Counted from the stretch's first letter, positions 16,525 to 25,675 are shown. The stretch is 64,000 nt of DNA from an uncultured Acetatifactor sp. (GCA_910577235.1 CAJTMX010000023.1:4840-68839); one strand, 5' to 3'. Numbers and translations: made by a program. The notes: generated from the sequence alone by a model not told the origin.

Positions 16525-17751
16525 ATGACATTGGCAGAAGCAAAACAGAAACTGGCACGGTATGGTCAGGAGCATGTGCTGAAGTATTACGAGGAGTTGG
16601 ACGAGGAGGGCCGGGAGGCGCTGCTGACCCAGATCGGGGAGACAGATATGAGCGTTTTAGCCTCCTGTAAGAACAGGCAGGAGCTGGTCAGTAAAGGAGA
16701 GATTACTCCGCTGTCGGCGATGGAGCTGGACGAGATCAACGCCAGCAGACCGCATTTTATGGCGACGGGCCTTACAGCGATCCGCGACGGCAAGGTGGGC
16801 GCGGTGCTGCTGGCGGGCGGTATGGGCACCCGGCTTGGCTCCGACAATCCCAAATGTATGTACAATGTGGGCATAAACAGGGAGTTGTACATCTTTGAAT
16901 GTCTGGTTAACAATATGATGGATGTGGTGAGACTGAGCGGCACCTGGTTCCATCTCTTTGTTATGACCAGTGAGAAGAACAACGACATAACCATACAGTT
17001 TATGAAAGAAAAGCAGTTTTTCGGTTACAATCCCGAGTTCGTGCATTTCTTCAAGCAGGAGATGGCGGCGGCCACGGATTATGAGGGCAGGATCTACCTG
17101 GAGGAGAAAGGCAGGCTGGCAACCTCGCCTAACGGAAACGGCGGCTGGTTCATCTCCATGAAAAACGCGGGTCTGCTGGATCTGGTAAAAGGAGAAGGAA
17201 TAGAGTGGATCAATGTCTTTGCCGTGGACAATGTGCTGCAGCGCATCGCCGATCCCTGCTTTGTGGGCGCCACTATCGAGAGAAATTGTGACGTGGGCGC
17301 CAAGGTAGTGCGCAAGAACGCGCCGGATGAAAAAGTGGGCGTAATGTGTCTGGAGGACGGCAGACCTTCCATCGTGGAATACTACGATCTCACCCAGGAA
17401 CTGATGGACGCCAGAGATGAGAAGGGAAATCCGGCGTATAACTTCGGCGTCATCCTCAATTACCTGTTCAGGGTATCCGCTCTGGAACAGCTTTTAGACG
17501 GCAAGCTGCCGCTTCATATCGTGGAGAAAAAGATTCCCTGTCTGGATGAAAACGGGGAGCTGTATAAGCCCCAGGAGCCTAACGGATACAAGTATGAGAA
17601 TCTGGTGCTGGATATGATTCACCAGATGGACAGCTGCCTGCCCTATGAGGTGGAGAGAAACAGGGAGTTTGCCCCCATCAAGAACAAGACAGGCATCGAC
17701 TCGGTGGAGAGCGCCCGGGCCCTGCTGCAGGAAAACGGAGTGGAACTGTAA
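16525..17751 (+). CDS. UDPGP-type nucleotidyltransferase (UTP-sugar pyrophosphorylase)
   Basis: Protein of 408 residues of the eukaryote-like UDP-sugar pyrophosphorylase family (UAP1/UGP2 type), which makes UDP-GlcNAc, UDP-glucose or UDP-galactose from UTP and the sugar-1-phosphate. The nucleotide loop is LLAGGMGTRLG near residues 95-105; GNGGWF and the FAVDNVLQRIADP segment are the sugar and metal sites. The gene is followed 75 bp later by galE, so a role in UDP-glucose/UDP-galactose interconversion is likely; UDP-GlcNAc synthesis cannot be excluded. Ribosome binding site AGAAGGAAA precedes the ATG. Confidence 0.85.
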   Translation: MTLAEAKQKLARYGQEHVLKYYEELDEEGREALLTQIGETDMSVLASCKNRQELVSKGEITPLSAMELDEINASRPHFMATGLTAIRDGKVGAVLLAGGMGTRLGSDNPKCMYNVGINRELYIFECLVNNMMDVVRLSGTWFHLFVMTSEKNNDITIQFMKEKQFFGYNPEFVHFFKQEMAAATDYEGRIYLEEKGRLATSPNGNGGWFISMKNAGLLDLVKGEGIEWINVFAVDNVLQRIADPCFVGATIERNCDVGAKVVRKNAPDEKVGVMCLEDGRPSIVEYYDLTQELMDARDEKGNPAYNFGVILNYLFRVSALEQLLDGKLPLHIVEKKIPCLDENGELYKPQEPNGYKYENLVLDMIHQMDSCLPYEVERNREFAPIKNKTGIDSVESARALLQENGVEL

Positions 17752-17825
17752 CGAAATATGAGTTGCTTATGGGATATAAACTACGGTTGACGGAAAAGAA
17801 ATCAGGCAGGAAAGGGGTAAATATT

Positions 17826-18842
17826 ATGAAAATAATGGTTACAGGCGGCGCGGGGTATATCGGTAGCCATACAGTGGTGGAGTTGCAGAACGCAGGCCAT
17901 GAGGCGGTGGTGCTGGACAATCTGAGCAATTCCAGCGAAAAAGTTCTTAAGCGGGTGGAAAAGCTGACGGGAAAAGCTGTGCCCTTCTATAAGGCGGACA
18001 TTCTGGACAGGGAGGCTTTGGAAAAAATATTTGAGAAGGAAAAACCTGACGCGGTGATTCATTTTGCAGGGCTGAAAGCGGTTGCCGAGTCTGTGGCGAA
18101 ACCCTGGGAATACTATGAGAACAATATTTCCGGTACATTGACTCTGGTGGATGTGATGAGGAAACACGGCGTCAAAAATATCATCTTTTCCTCCAGCGCC
18201 ACCGTGTATGGCGATCCGGCCTTTGTGCCCATTACGGAGGAATGTCCCAAAGGGCAGTGTACCAATCCGTATGGCTGGACCAAGTCCATGCTGGAGCAGA
18301 TACTTATGGACATTCAGAAGGCAGACCCGGAGTGGAATGTGATCCTGCTGCGGTACTTTAATCCCATCGGAGCGCATAAAAGCGGTACCATCGGCGAGAA
18401 TCCCAATGGTGTCCCCAACAATCTGATGCCCTATATAACCCAGGTCGCTGTGGGAAAACGCCCGGAGCTGAGCGTGTATGGCAATGACTATGACACACCG
18501 GACGGCACAGGCGTGCGGGATTATATCCATGTGGTAGATCTAGCTCTGGGACATGTGAAAGCCCTTAAGATGATTCAGGAGAAGGCCGGCCTGAAGATAT
18601 ATAATCTGGGAACGGGTATGGGCTACAGCGTGCTGGATGTAGTAAAGAACTTTGAGGAGGCCAGCGGAGTAAAGATACCTTATGTTATAAAGGGCCGCCG
18701 CCCCGGAGATATCGCTGCCTGCTATGCCCAGGCAGACCGGGCCAAAGAGGAACTGGGCTGGGAGGCCCGGTACGGTATCCTGGAGATGTGCGCAGACTCC
18801 TGGAGATGGCAGAGCCAGAATCCCAACGGATATGAAGAGTAG
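17826..18842 (+). CDS. galE: UDP-glucose 4-epimerase
   Basis: Protein of 338 residues, the usual length for GalE. The NAD-binding motif GGAGYIGSH is at residues 6-14, the catalytic YxxxK is in NPYGWTKSM near residues 149-153, and SSSATVYG gives the catalytic Ser/Thr. It interconverts UDP-glucose and UDP-galactose in the Leloir pathway. I chose the ATG at 17826 because it follows AGGAAAGGGG and gives the canonical start MKIMVTGG; an upstream in-frame ATG at 17763 would add 21 non-conserved residues. Probably co-transcribed with the pyrophosphorylase. Confidence 0.95.
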   Translation: MKIMVTGGAGYIGSHTVVELQNAGHEAVVLDNLSNSSEKVLKRVEKLTGKAVPFYKADILDREALEKIFEKEKPDAVIHFAGLKAVAESVAKPWEYYENNISGTLTLVDVMRKHGVKNIIFSSSATVYGDPAFVPITEECPKGQCTNPYGWTKSMLEQILMDIQKADPEWNVILLRYFNPIGAHKSGTIGENPNGVPNNLMPYITQVAVGKRPELSVYGNDYDTPDGTGVRDYIHVVDLALGHVKALKMIQEKAGLKIYNLGTGMGYSVLDVVKNFEEASGVKIPYVIKGRRPGDIAACYAQADRAKEELGWEARYGILEMCADSWRWQSQNPNGYEE

Positions 18843-19095
18843 GCCATTGCGAAACCCGGTTGCTGTACGAGTGTCATTGTTCACATTGTATACTTAGGCG
18901 CAGGCACGCTCCGCCGCGTTCTCGCCGTAGCGGTACCGCGGGTGGCGGCAACCCCGGTACCCACGGTTCGCGGCGCAACTGCTTTGCGCCATGTCTGCTT
19001 ATGGTACATACAATATACACAATTCGTTACTGGCAAAATCACAGTTTTGCTAAGGCTTGAATTATGAAGAGAAAGAAAAGGAATGAGATCCTCCC
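18843..19095. other. non-coding stretch with GC-rich imperfect palindromes
   Basis: No convincing gene between galE and the next gene at 19396. The part at about 18900-18990 is GC-rich and folds on itself (copies of GGTACC separated by a CGCGGG-rich core, and GGCGCAA with TTGCGCC). A short stem GCAAAA/TTTTGC follows near 19033. The terminator at 19096 closes the transcription unit. Confidence 0.4.
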
Positions 19096-19127
19096 GCATC
19101 CCCTGTGTTTTTAGGGGATGCTTTTTT
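19096..19127 (+). terminator. intrinsic terminator downstream of galE
   Basis: Stem GCATCCCCT (19096-19104) with AGGGGATGC (19113-19121), followed by six T (19122-19127). Confidence 0.9.
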
Positions 19128-19351
19128 GCACTGAATTTAAATTTTACTATATTATTTTTGCTACATTATCCTTGCAAAAAAACAAGATTTATGTTACCAT
19201 GCATTTGAAAGCAAAAGATTTCCCGGGTGGAAACCCATTTAGCGCGGACAGCGCATCTTGAACTTCTATGTTCTCTTTAGAAATCCTGCTTTTATTACCC
19301 AATTAATATTATTATACCGGCAGGAGCGGAGCGTGGAAGGCAGTCTGTAAT

Positions 19352-19387
19352 CCTTTGTCTTTTTCTCCTGCGGCAAAGACAAGGAGG
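19352..19387 (+). promoter_or_regulatory. hairpin that can hide the ribosome binding site of the Rpn gene
   Basis: CCTTTGTCTTT (19352-19362) pairs with AAAGACAAGG (19375-19384) with one bulged T. The 3' arm includes the first part of the Shine-Dalgarno AAGGAGG (19381-19387), and the loop carries TCTCCT, which could also pair with it. In the RNA this would lower translation of the nuclease gene. Confidence 0.5.
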
Positions 19388-19395
19388 ATGCGAGA

Positions 19396-20418
19396 ATGGC
19401 GTCAAAGCGGAGAAAAGCGGATGCCGCAGAAAAAGCGGCAGATACTACAAAAATGGGCGATTATCCCCTGCCTCAGGGGTACAGGGATGTAAGCAACCAG
19501 GAGATATTTAAGAACCATGTGCTATGCGCGCAGTTTCTGAGGGATTACAGTAACTGCAAAATGCTGGCGGATGTCCAGCCGGAGGATATTGAAGATATTT
19601 CGGAACGTTTCACCAGCATTATGGGAACAAAAGTCGAGGGGGATACGATCAAGAGGATACGGCTGAAAAATCCCCACGGTGAGGATAATGAACTCTACGC
19701 GGTGTCATTGATTGAACATAAAAGTGATGTGGACTATGACGTAGCCATGCAGCTTTTGCATTATATAAGCAATATCTGGAGGGACTATGCCAGAAACAGA
19801 CGCTACCAGACAGAAAACGGAGATTGGGTGGAAGCCAATAAGGCAAAATCGTTTCGCTATCCCCCGATCCTGCCCATCGTATATTATGAGGGTACTGGCA
19901 GATGGACCGCAGGGATGCAGCTGCGGGACAGGGTATTGACGGTAGAGGGACTGGAGGAGTATATTCCGGATTTTGCCTATCATCTAGTAGGAATCAGAGA
20001 CTTTGATAACGCGCAGTTACTGGACAAAGCGGACGAGATGTCGCTGATCATGCTGCTGAATAAGATTCAGACGGCGGAGGACCTGCACAGGATGTTGGAT
20101 GCGCCCGGAGAATTGATCAACCGTATAGTCAACAATTCACCGGAAAACGTGCTGGATATAATTTTAGACGTGGTATATCTACTCTGCCGCAAGGTGAATA
20201 TACCGGGTGATGAAACCCGTGAAATATTGTCTCAGCTGAAGGAGGGAAGGAATATGGGCTACTTGTTTGAAAACATGGAACATATGGACATTCAGGAGGA
20301 GAGGAGAAAAACCCGGGAGGCCAGGGAAGAGCTGCAGCAAAAGGTGGCGGAACTTGAGCGGACTAGAGCAGAGCTGGCGCAGATTAAGGCCCAGCTCGAA
20401 GAAGTGTCGAAACGTTAA
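19396..20418 (+). CDS. Rpn family nuclease (YhgA-like, recombination-promoting)
   Basis: Protein of 340 residues. After a Lys/Ala-rich N terminus comes the YhgA-like transposase_31 domain: IFKNHVLCAQFLRDY, then VSLIEHKSDVDYDVAMQLL, where E-x-K is the PD-(D/E)XK nuclease core, then PPILPIVYYEGTGRW. The C-terminal 60 residues form a coiled coil. Family members cut DNA and promote RecA-independent recombination; many copies exist in Lachnospiraceae genomes. The ATG lies 8 bp after AAGGAGG, which is partly covered by a hairpin. No inverted repeats of an insertion sequence were seen around it. Confidence 0.85.
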   Translation: MASKRRKADAAEKAADTTKMGDYPLPQGYRDVSNQEIFKNHVLCAQFLRDYSNCKMLADVQPEDIEDISERFTSIMGTKVEGDTIKRIRLKNPHGEDNELYAVSLIEHKSDVDYDVAMQLLHYISNIWRDYARNRRYQTENGDWVEANKAKSFRYPPILPIVYYEGTGRWTAGMQLRDRVLTVEGLEEYIPDFAYHLVGIRDFDNAQLLDKADEMSLIMLLNKIQTAEDLHRMLDAPGELINRIVNNSPENVLDIILDVVYLLCRKVNIPGDETREILSQLKEGRNMGYLFENMEHMDIQEERRKTREAREELQQKVAELERTRAELAQIKAQLEEVSKR

Positions 20419-20437
20419 AGGCAGTATCAAGCTGCAA

Positions 20438-20474
20438 ATTAGGAACACATCTTTTCAAAGAATGTGTTCCTAAT
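20438..20474. terminator. bidirectional terminator between convergent genes
   Basis: Perfect 13-bp stem ATTAGGAACACAT (20438-20450) with ATGTGTTCCTAAT (20462-20474), loop of 11. T-tracts are short on both sides, but the position between stop codons of convergent genes supports termination. Confidence 0.75.
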
Positions 20475-20481
20475 CCGTATT

Positions 20482-21132
20482 TTATGCTACATAGGCATAC
20501 ATAAATATAAAATGACAGATGCTGCCGCCCATGACGAACAGGTGAAAGATTTCATGGGAGCCAAAATATTTGTGATGAGCGTTAAAAATTGGCAGTTTTA
20601 GCGCATAGATCACACCGCCCACAGTGTAGATGATCCCTCCGGCCAGGAGCCATAGGAAAGCCGCAGTGGGCAGGGTATCCAGCAGACGGCCGAACACCAG
20701 AACGCACACCCACCCCATGGCGATATAGATCAGCGAGGAAAACCACTTGGGGCAGGTGACCCAAAAAGCTTTGATCAGCATACCGATGATGGCGATCCCC
20801 CAGACCAAAGCTAACATGGTATAGCCAAGCGAGCCTCCCAGCACGATCAGGCATACGGGGGTATAGGAACCGGCTATCAGCACAAAGATCATCATATGGT
20901 CAATTTTACGGAAAAATTTTAGTCTTGATCCGGTAAGATTTACACTGTGGTAGGTGGCGCTGGCACCGTAAAGCAGAATCATGCTGGCCATAAATACGGT
21001 CATGGCAGTCAGCGTGATATTGCCTCCGGACACGGCTGCTTTTACCAGCAGTGGCATAGCGGCAAACACAGCCATCATCATGCCGATAAAATGGGTCAAC
21101 GCACTGCCCGGTTCTCTAATAGTAATCTGCAT
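20482..21132 (-). CDS. hemolysin III family membrane protein
   Basis: Protein of 216 residues with seven predicted membrane helices, the PAQR/hemolysin III family. Conserved metal-binding positions are visible: SATYHS after the second helix, DHMMIFVLIAGSYTPV, and HEIFHLFVMGGSICHF near the C terminus. Members are integral membrane proteins with suggested hydrolase or channel-like activity; the physiological role is unknown. The start at 21132 follows GGAGGTGTTGC. It is transcribed alone, away from the following small gene. Confidence 0.9.
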   Translation of the reverse strand: MQITIREPGSALTHFIGMMMAVFAAMPLLVKAAVSGGNITLTAMTVFMASMILLYGASATYHSVNLTGSRLKFFRKIDHMMIFVLIAGSYTPVCLIVLGGSLGYTMLALVWGIAIIGMLIKAFWVTCPKWFSSLIYIAMGWVCVLVFGRLLDTLPTAAFLWLLAGGIIYTVGGVIYALKLPIFNAHHKYFGSHEIFHLFVMGGSICHFIFMYAYVA

Positions 21133-21268
21133 AGCAACACCTCCTGGTTTTGTATCTATTATATGTAGTTTTAAAAACTACATTCAAGATAGTTGAATAC
21201 TACACTATATAAAAGAAAAAGTCAATATATTTTGCAAAAAAAGAAACTGCCACAGATTCGTAACAGTT

Positions 21269-21535
21269 TCAGTCTTCTTCTATCACCTGGATTTCCAAAT
21301 AATCAAAAGGAATCTCTTCTATGAAATTGTCCTGCCGGAATCGGGCTTTCCGGTGACGCTTGAATTCTGTCACCGTGGCGTCCAACCAGATCGGTTCTCC
21401 CAGATCAAACTCATAGCAGACCCTGTCCAGCGCCCTGAAGATCTTATGGGTGCGGGTATCGTCGCTGGCGTCCGCTATCACAGTATCCCGGAGCATCTTA
21501 TTGTTTTTAAATTCTCTGGCCCATAGACGAAACAT
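21269..21535 (-). CDS. conserved small protein of unknown function
   Basis: Protein of 88 residues with an even, globular composition: mixed charge, several aromatic residues (FRLWAREF at the start, CYEFDLGEPIWLDATV in the middle) and an acidic C terminus. No membrane segment or signal peptide. The ATG is preceded by GGAAAGGAAAC. The codon pattern fits its neighbours and the well-formed start supports a real gene. I do not recognise a family. Confidence 0.65.
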   Translation of the reverse strand: MFRLWAREFKNNKMLRDTVIADASDDTRTHKIFRALDRVCYEFDLGEPIWLDATVTEFKRHRKARFRQDNFIEEIPFDYLEIQVIEED

Positions 21536-21873
21536 ATCCGTTTCCTTTCCACCTGTCCCGCAGAAACTGGATTTATTTTATAATATTGTACCAAGATTGG
21601 TGCGCTTTAGCGCACATGCCACCATAAAAAAGTTAAAAACGGAGCGCTTGACTTATTCTATCATAAGAAGAGAAAATAGACAAATCCTTTTTGCTGCAGG
21701 CGAATATAAAATCGCTTTATCGCATACATATATATAGTGGGCTTTAATCTTGTAAAAAGTACCAACAAATATTAAAAAAGGATTAATTTTTTGTGAAAAA
21801 CATACATTTTTGGAATACTTTATGTTATACTGATCTTACTAAGAACAGCTATGTGGAGCTAGAAGGAGTACAT

Positions 21874-22527
21874 ATGGAACTGCGAGTAGATAACGATGAC
21901 GGCATTGACAGTTGGAAGGAGGTCAATCTGATATACAATGCGGCTCTGAAACAGGTGGAGACCAAGATAGAGATTCTCAACGATGAATTTCAGCATGTGC
22001 ATCAGTATAATCCTATTGAACATGTAAAGGCAAGGATCAAGACACCGGAGAGTATCGTCAAAAAATTGAAACGCCATGGACAGGAATCTACGATAGATAA
22101 TATGGTGAGATATATCAATGATATTGCGGGGATCAGGGTGATTTGTTCCTTTACCTCCGATATATACCGGATTGCGGACATGGTCAGACAGCAGAAGGAT
22201 ATTGAGGTCATAGCGGTCAAAGATTACATCACATATCCCAAGGCCAGCGGGTATAAAAGCTATCACATGATCGTGACAGTGCCGGTATATCTGTCAGACC
22301 GTATTGTAGACACAAAAGTTGAAATCCAGATCAGGACGGTAGCTATGGATTTCTGGGCCAGCCTGGAGCATAAGATACATTATAAGTTTGAGGGGGACGC
22401 TCCCGAGCATATCAAAAGCGAGCTGGTGGAGTGTGCGAAGATGGTGTCGGATCTGGACAGCCGCATGTTGTCATTGAATGAAGAGATCCTGTCTATCAGT
22501 CATGCCAATGGCGTGCATGCGGTGTAG
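21874..22527 (+). CDS. relQ: small alarmone synthetase, RelQ type
   Basis: Protein of 217 residues containing only the RelA/SpoT synthetase domain, without hydrolase or regulatory parts. Visible motifs are RIKTPESIVKKLKRHG, the DIAGIRVICSF strand, the G-loop-like YPKASGYKSYHMIV, and VEIQIRTVAMDFWASLEHKI. It transfers pyrophosphate from ATP to GDP or GTP, giving (p)ppGpp under cell-wall or other stress. I chose the ATG at 21874 (AGAAGGAG, 5 bp spacing); an upstream in-frame start at 21793 lies in an AT-rich promoter-like leader. It is monocistronic, with a hairpin terminator downstream. Confidence 0.9.
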   Translation: MELRVDNDDGIDSWKEVNLIYNAALKQVETKIEILNDEFQHVHQYNPIEHVKARIKTPESIVKKLKRHGQESTIDNMVRYINDIAGIRVICSFTSDIYRIADMVRQQKDIEVIAVKDYITYPKASGYKSYHMIVTVPVYLSDRIVDTKVEIQIRTVAMDFWASLEHKIHYKFEGDAPEHIKSELVECAKMVSDLDSRMLSLNEEILSISHANGVHAV

Positions 22528-22563
22528 CGCAAAACGCGTCCTTCTCCCCCGGAAATGAGGAGT

Positions 22564-22590
22564 GCCCAGACACCTTGCGGCATCTGGGCT
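22564..22590 (+). terminator. probable terminator after relQ
   Basis: Stem GCCCAGA (22564-22570) with TCTGGGC (22583-22589), followed by TATTATG. The T-tract is poor. Confidence 0.55.
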
Positions 22591-22792
22591 ATTATGAAAA
22601 AATTAGCAATTATGCGATTTCGGTAAGTCGTTTGACTTATAAACAGTATACCAATCAATTATGAATAAACTGTGAACTGGCTGTTAAGGATTGGTGAATC
22701 TAAACTCCGTCGTATTTTTGGTTGTAATGTTGAAAAAACAATGATAAAATAGAATAAAGAATTTGCACTTTGAATTGTCTGGAGGAAGAGCA

Positions 22793-23566
22793 ATGGATAC
22801 GTTTATCGACAAACTGGCACAGCGCTTGACTGCGCAGGAGATGATCAAGGCAAATACGGCGGCGGACGCGGAGGAATTACACAAGGTGCAGGGACAGGTA
22901 AAGCAGTATGAAGCCTATCTGGACGAGATGCAGAGTATCAGTTCCGCTACCGCGGCGGCGGTGACCAGGTTGGAACATGCCGGTGAAACGTCTGCGGAGA
23001 TGGTGGACCGGCTGGAGCATGCCAGCGTGGCTTCTGCGGCGGTGATCGAGCGTCTGGAGGGCGCCATAGAGTCGGCGCTGCAGGCAATCGGACGTATGGA
23101 GCATATGCAGGAAGTGTCCACTGAGCTGGCAGATAAGCTGGAACATGTTGGCGTGGCGTCTGCCGCCGCGTCAGAGAGAATTGACCAGATAGTGAGTGTG
23201 GGCATTGACAAGCTACAGCATGCGGAAGTGAATACAGACGGGATCAACGAATTGGTGGAGACCAGTATCGGCAAGATCAGGGAAATGCAGCAAGGTAATG
23301 AAAATATTCAGACGCTGCTCAGAGACAGCGCCAACAGCCAGAACGAAACCATCAGTGATTTTGTACACAAGGAGAATGTGAAAGTGTACCGCAACGTGCA
23401 GGCGGTGGTTGTGGAAGAGGCGGCAAAACACACGGAGAATCTGGAAAAGGTGAGCAAGTCCGGTGCCGTTAAGATAAAAGCGGTCCTGGGTATCTCGCTT
23501 GCTGCGCTGGCGGTGTCGCTGGGGTCCTTGATATTCCAGATACTTGCTTATCTGCATATCATTTGA
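22793..23566 (+). CDS. coiled-coil protein with 14-residue repeats and a C-terminal membrane anchor
   Basis: Protein of 257 residues. From residue 59 to about 128 it consists of five 14-residue (two-heptad) repeats of the form RLEHA-x-x-x-SAx-x-x-x, such as RLEHAGETSAEMVD and RLEHASVASAAVIE. The region after this is also helical. A single hydrophobic helix (AVLGISLAALAVSLGSLIFQIL) lies near the C terminus, so the coil probably projects into the cytoplasm from the membrane. There is no signal peptide. The overall layout recalls methyl-accepting chemotaxis signalling coils but the conserved hairpin tip is not present. The ATG follows GGAGGAAG. No function assigned. Confidence 0.75.
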   Translation: MDTFIDKLAQRLTAQEMIKANTAADAEELHKVQGQVKQYEAYLDEMQSISSATAAAVTRLEHAGETSAEMVDRLEHASVASAAVIERLEGAIESALQAIGRMEHMQEVSTELADKLEHVGVASAAASERIDQIVSVGIDKLQHAEVNTDGINELVETSIGKIREMQQGNENIQTLLRDSANSQNETISDFVHKENVKVYRNVQAVVVEEAAKHTENLEKVSKSGAVKIKAVLGISLAALAVSLGSLIFQILAYLHII

Positions 23567-23591
23567 TCCGGTGTATAGGTGACATACAAGG

Positions 23592-23621
23592 CGGCTGTGT
23601 CTCGTGACATAGCCGTTTTTT
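23592..23621 (+). terminator. intrinsic terminator after the coiled-coil gene
   Basis: Stem CGGCTGTGTC (23592-23601) with GACATAGCCG (23606-23615, one G-U pair), four-base loop, then six T. Confidence 0.9.
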
Positions 23622-23677
23622 GGTGGCACCATGGGGTGCATGTCGGCAGGATTACAGAAATAGAGGGAGTATATCAT

Positions 23678-24247
23678 ATGGAAAAAGAATTATGGAAACC
23701 GGGAAATATGTTGTATCCGCTGCCCGTGGTCATGGTCAGCGTTACGGATGGGGAGGGGCACGACAATATCATTACAGTAGCCTGGACCGGTACCGTGTGC
23801 AGCGATCCCCCCATGCTGTCCGTCTCCCTGCGTCCGGAGCGGTATTCCTATTCCATGCTGAAAAAAACGGGTGAGTTCGTAGTCAATCTGGTGACAGAGG
23901 ACTTGGTTTATGCCACGGACTTTTGCGGGGTGAAGAGCGGAAGAGATCTGGATAAATTCCGGGAGATGAAACTGACCAGGCTGCCGGCATCCAAGGTGCA
24001 AGCCCCCATGATCGGTGAAAGTCCCGTGAATCTGGAATGCCGGGTGAGCCAGGTGATCCCTCTGGGGACCCATGATATGTTCTTGGCACAGATCGTGGCG
24101 GTTCACGCGGACCGGCAATACATGGATGAAAAGGGAAAATTTCATCTGGAGCAGGCCCGGCCCGTGGTGTATTCCCACGGGGATTATCTGGCCACAGGAG
24201 AAAAACTGGGTACCTTTGGGTACAGCGTCAGGAAGAAAGGGGATTGA
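23678..24247 (+). CDS. flavin reductase-like FMN-binding protein
   Basis: Protein of 189 residues of the flavin reductase-like split-barrel family. The core strands are PLPVVMVSVTD, NIITVAWTGTVCSDPPMLSVSL and the FVVNLVTEDL segment; the N-terminal WKPGNMLYPLP motif is frequent in the anaerobe branch. Such proteins bind FMN and act as reductases or electron carriers. The ATG at 23678 follows AGAGGGAG; the longer frame from 23579 runs through the terminator region and was rejected. Its stop codon overlaps the 3' end of the convergent dinB gene by 20 bp. Confidence 0.85.
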   Translation: MEKELWKPGNMLYPLPVVMVSVTDGEGHDNIITVAWTGTVCSDPPMLSVSLRPERYSYSMLKKTGEFVVNLVTEDLVYATDFCGVKSGRDLDKFREMKLTRLPASKVQAPMIGESPVNLECRVSQVIPLGTHDMFLAQIVAVHADRQYMDEKGKFHLEQARPVVYSHGDYLATGEKLGTFGYSVRKKGD

Positions 24248-25484
24248 CGGGTGAGTTCATCAGACTTCCCCTTTTTATGATATCTTTTCCGTATTTGCCC
24301 CGCAAACCGTCCAGGGCCTTATCCAGGCGTTGCTGTTTCTCACTGTCGGGGGTGGGCCGGGCGGCGGAAAAGCAAGAATCCGGCGCGGTGCCTCGATAGT
24401 CGAACAGGCTCAGTTGTACCGGTTCTGTCTCCGCCACCAGCTTGGAGGTGCGGATGCCCAGCAGACGTATGGGTCGACCGTCCCATAGTTCATCAAAGAG
24501 CCTGCAAGCCGTTTCATAAATCGCCTGAGAAGAGGCGGTGGGAGCAGGTAGCTGCATCTGGTGGGACACGGATTGAAAAGTGGCGTATTTGATTTCCGTA
24601 CTGACCATACCTGCCAACTCTCCGGATGCCCGGAGTCTGCCGGCCACAGATTCGGCAAGGGATAACAGCGCGGGAAACGCGTCCTCGCGTGTCAGAGCGT
24701 CCTGCTGTAGCGTAGTGGAATTTCCCACCCCCCTGGTCTTTACGGGTTTGGGTGTGATATCCGAGTCATCTATGCCGTTAGCATACTGCCACAGCGTGAT
24801 TCCGTGACTTTTCAGATGAGCTTCCAGAATATCTCTTCGAGTGTGGGCCAGGTCGCCGATGGTCACGATGCCCAGTTTGCGCAGTGCCTCCACGCTGGAC
24901 TGACCACAGAGAAACAGGGAGGAGACGGGCAGAGGCCACATTTTATCGGGAATCTCTCTGACATACAGGGTGTGGACCAGATCGGGTTTTTTAAAGTCGG
25001 AGGCCATCTTGGCCAGCACCTTGCGGTCGGAGATGCCTATGTTGACCGTAAAGCCCAGAGTATCGCGTACCCTGTCCTTGATACAGTGCGCGGCGTTCTC
25101 GGGAGAAGTATATTTTTTTGCAATGGGGGTATAATCCATATAACATTCGTCAATACTGACTTGTTCTATATCGGGACAGACATTGGACAAAAGCTCCATC
25201 AGTTCCTGGCTGCGGCGTTGGTACATATGGTGATCCGGAGGTACCATAGTCAGATTAGGACATTTCCGCAGGGCATTTATCACCGGTTCTCCGGTGGTGA
25301 TACCGTAAGCCTTGGCGGGCAGGGATTTGGCCAGCACTACGCCGTGGCGCTTTGCCATATCGCCGCCTACGATGGCGGGGATCAGGCGAAGATCGGTCCC
25401 GCTACCTTCCTGTAGCATGGAGAGTGCAGTCCAGCTCAGATAAGCGGAATTGACATCAATATGAAAAAATACGCGTTCTTCCAT
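24228..25484 (-). CDS. dinB: DNA polymerase IV (Y-family)
   Basis: Protein of 418 residues, an error-prone translesion polymerase. The palm starts with FFHIDVNSAYLSW (first catalytic Asp), and SIDECYMDYT holds the second acidic pair. The helix-hairpin-helix region (LRKLGIVTIGDLAHTRRDIL) and the little-finger domain follow. The ATG at 25484 is preceded by AAAAGGAG; a longer frame up to 25613 covers the promoter of the next gene. It overlaps the convergent flavin reductase gene by 20 bp. No LexA-like operator was recognised upstream. Confidence 0.95.
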   Translation of the reverse strand: MEERVFFHIDVNSAYLSWTALSMLQEGSGTDLRLIPAIVGGDMAKRHGVVLAKSLPAKAYGITTGEPVINALRKCPNLTMVPPDHHMYQRRSQELMELLSNVCPDIEQVSIDECYMDYTPIAKKYTSPENAAHCIKDRVRDTLGFTVNIGISDRKVLAKMASDFKKPDLVHTLYVREIPDKMWPLPVSSLFLCGQSSVEALRKLGIVTIGDLAHTRRDILEAHLKSHGITLWQYANGIDDSDITPKPVKTRGVGNSTTLQQDALTREDAFPALLSLAESVAGRLRASGELAGMVSTEIKYATFQSVSHQMQLPAPTASSQAIYETACRLFDELWDGRPIRLLGIRTSKLVAETEPVQLSLFDYRGTAPDSCFSAARPTPDSEKQQRLDKALDGLRGKYGKDIIKRGSLMNSPVNPLSS

Positions 25485-25675
25485 GATTTCTCCTTTTGTC
25501 CGGCAGGGGTTATTTCTTAAGATTAGTATACACCCGGCAAGAAGGTCTTTACAACTAAAATCAAAGTTGGTATGATATATGGGGTTGTGAGGAAATATCG
25601 CTAATGAAAGCATGGAATATACTTCCTGGTTGAGCGGGGTCGCGAGGCAAGCCTGCGATGCCCATGGGGATGCAG

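Noticed and set aside
18900..18990. GC-rich block after galE as a small gene on the minus strand
   Set aside because: Frame contains low-complexity Thr/Ala/Arg sequence, no ribosome binding site, and is explained by self-complementary DNA.
22763..22792. Ten-codon upstream extension of the coiled-coil protein from TTG
   Set aside because: The ATG at 22793 has a strong GGAGGAAG ribosome binding site within the supposed extension.
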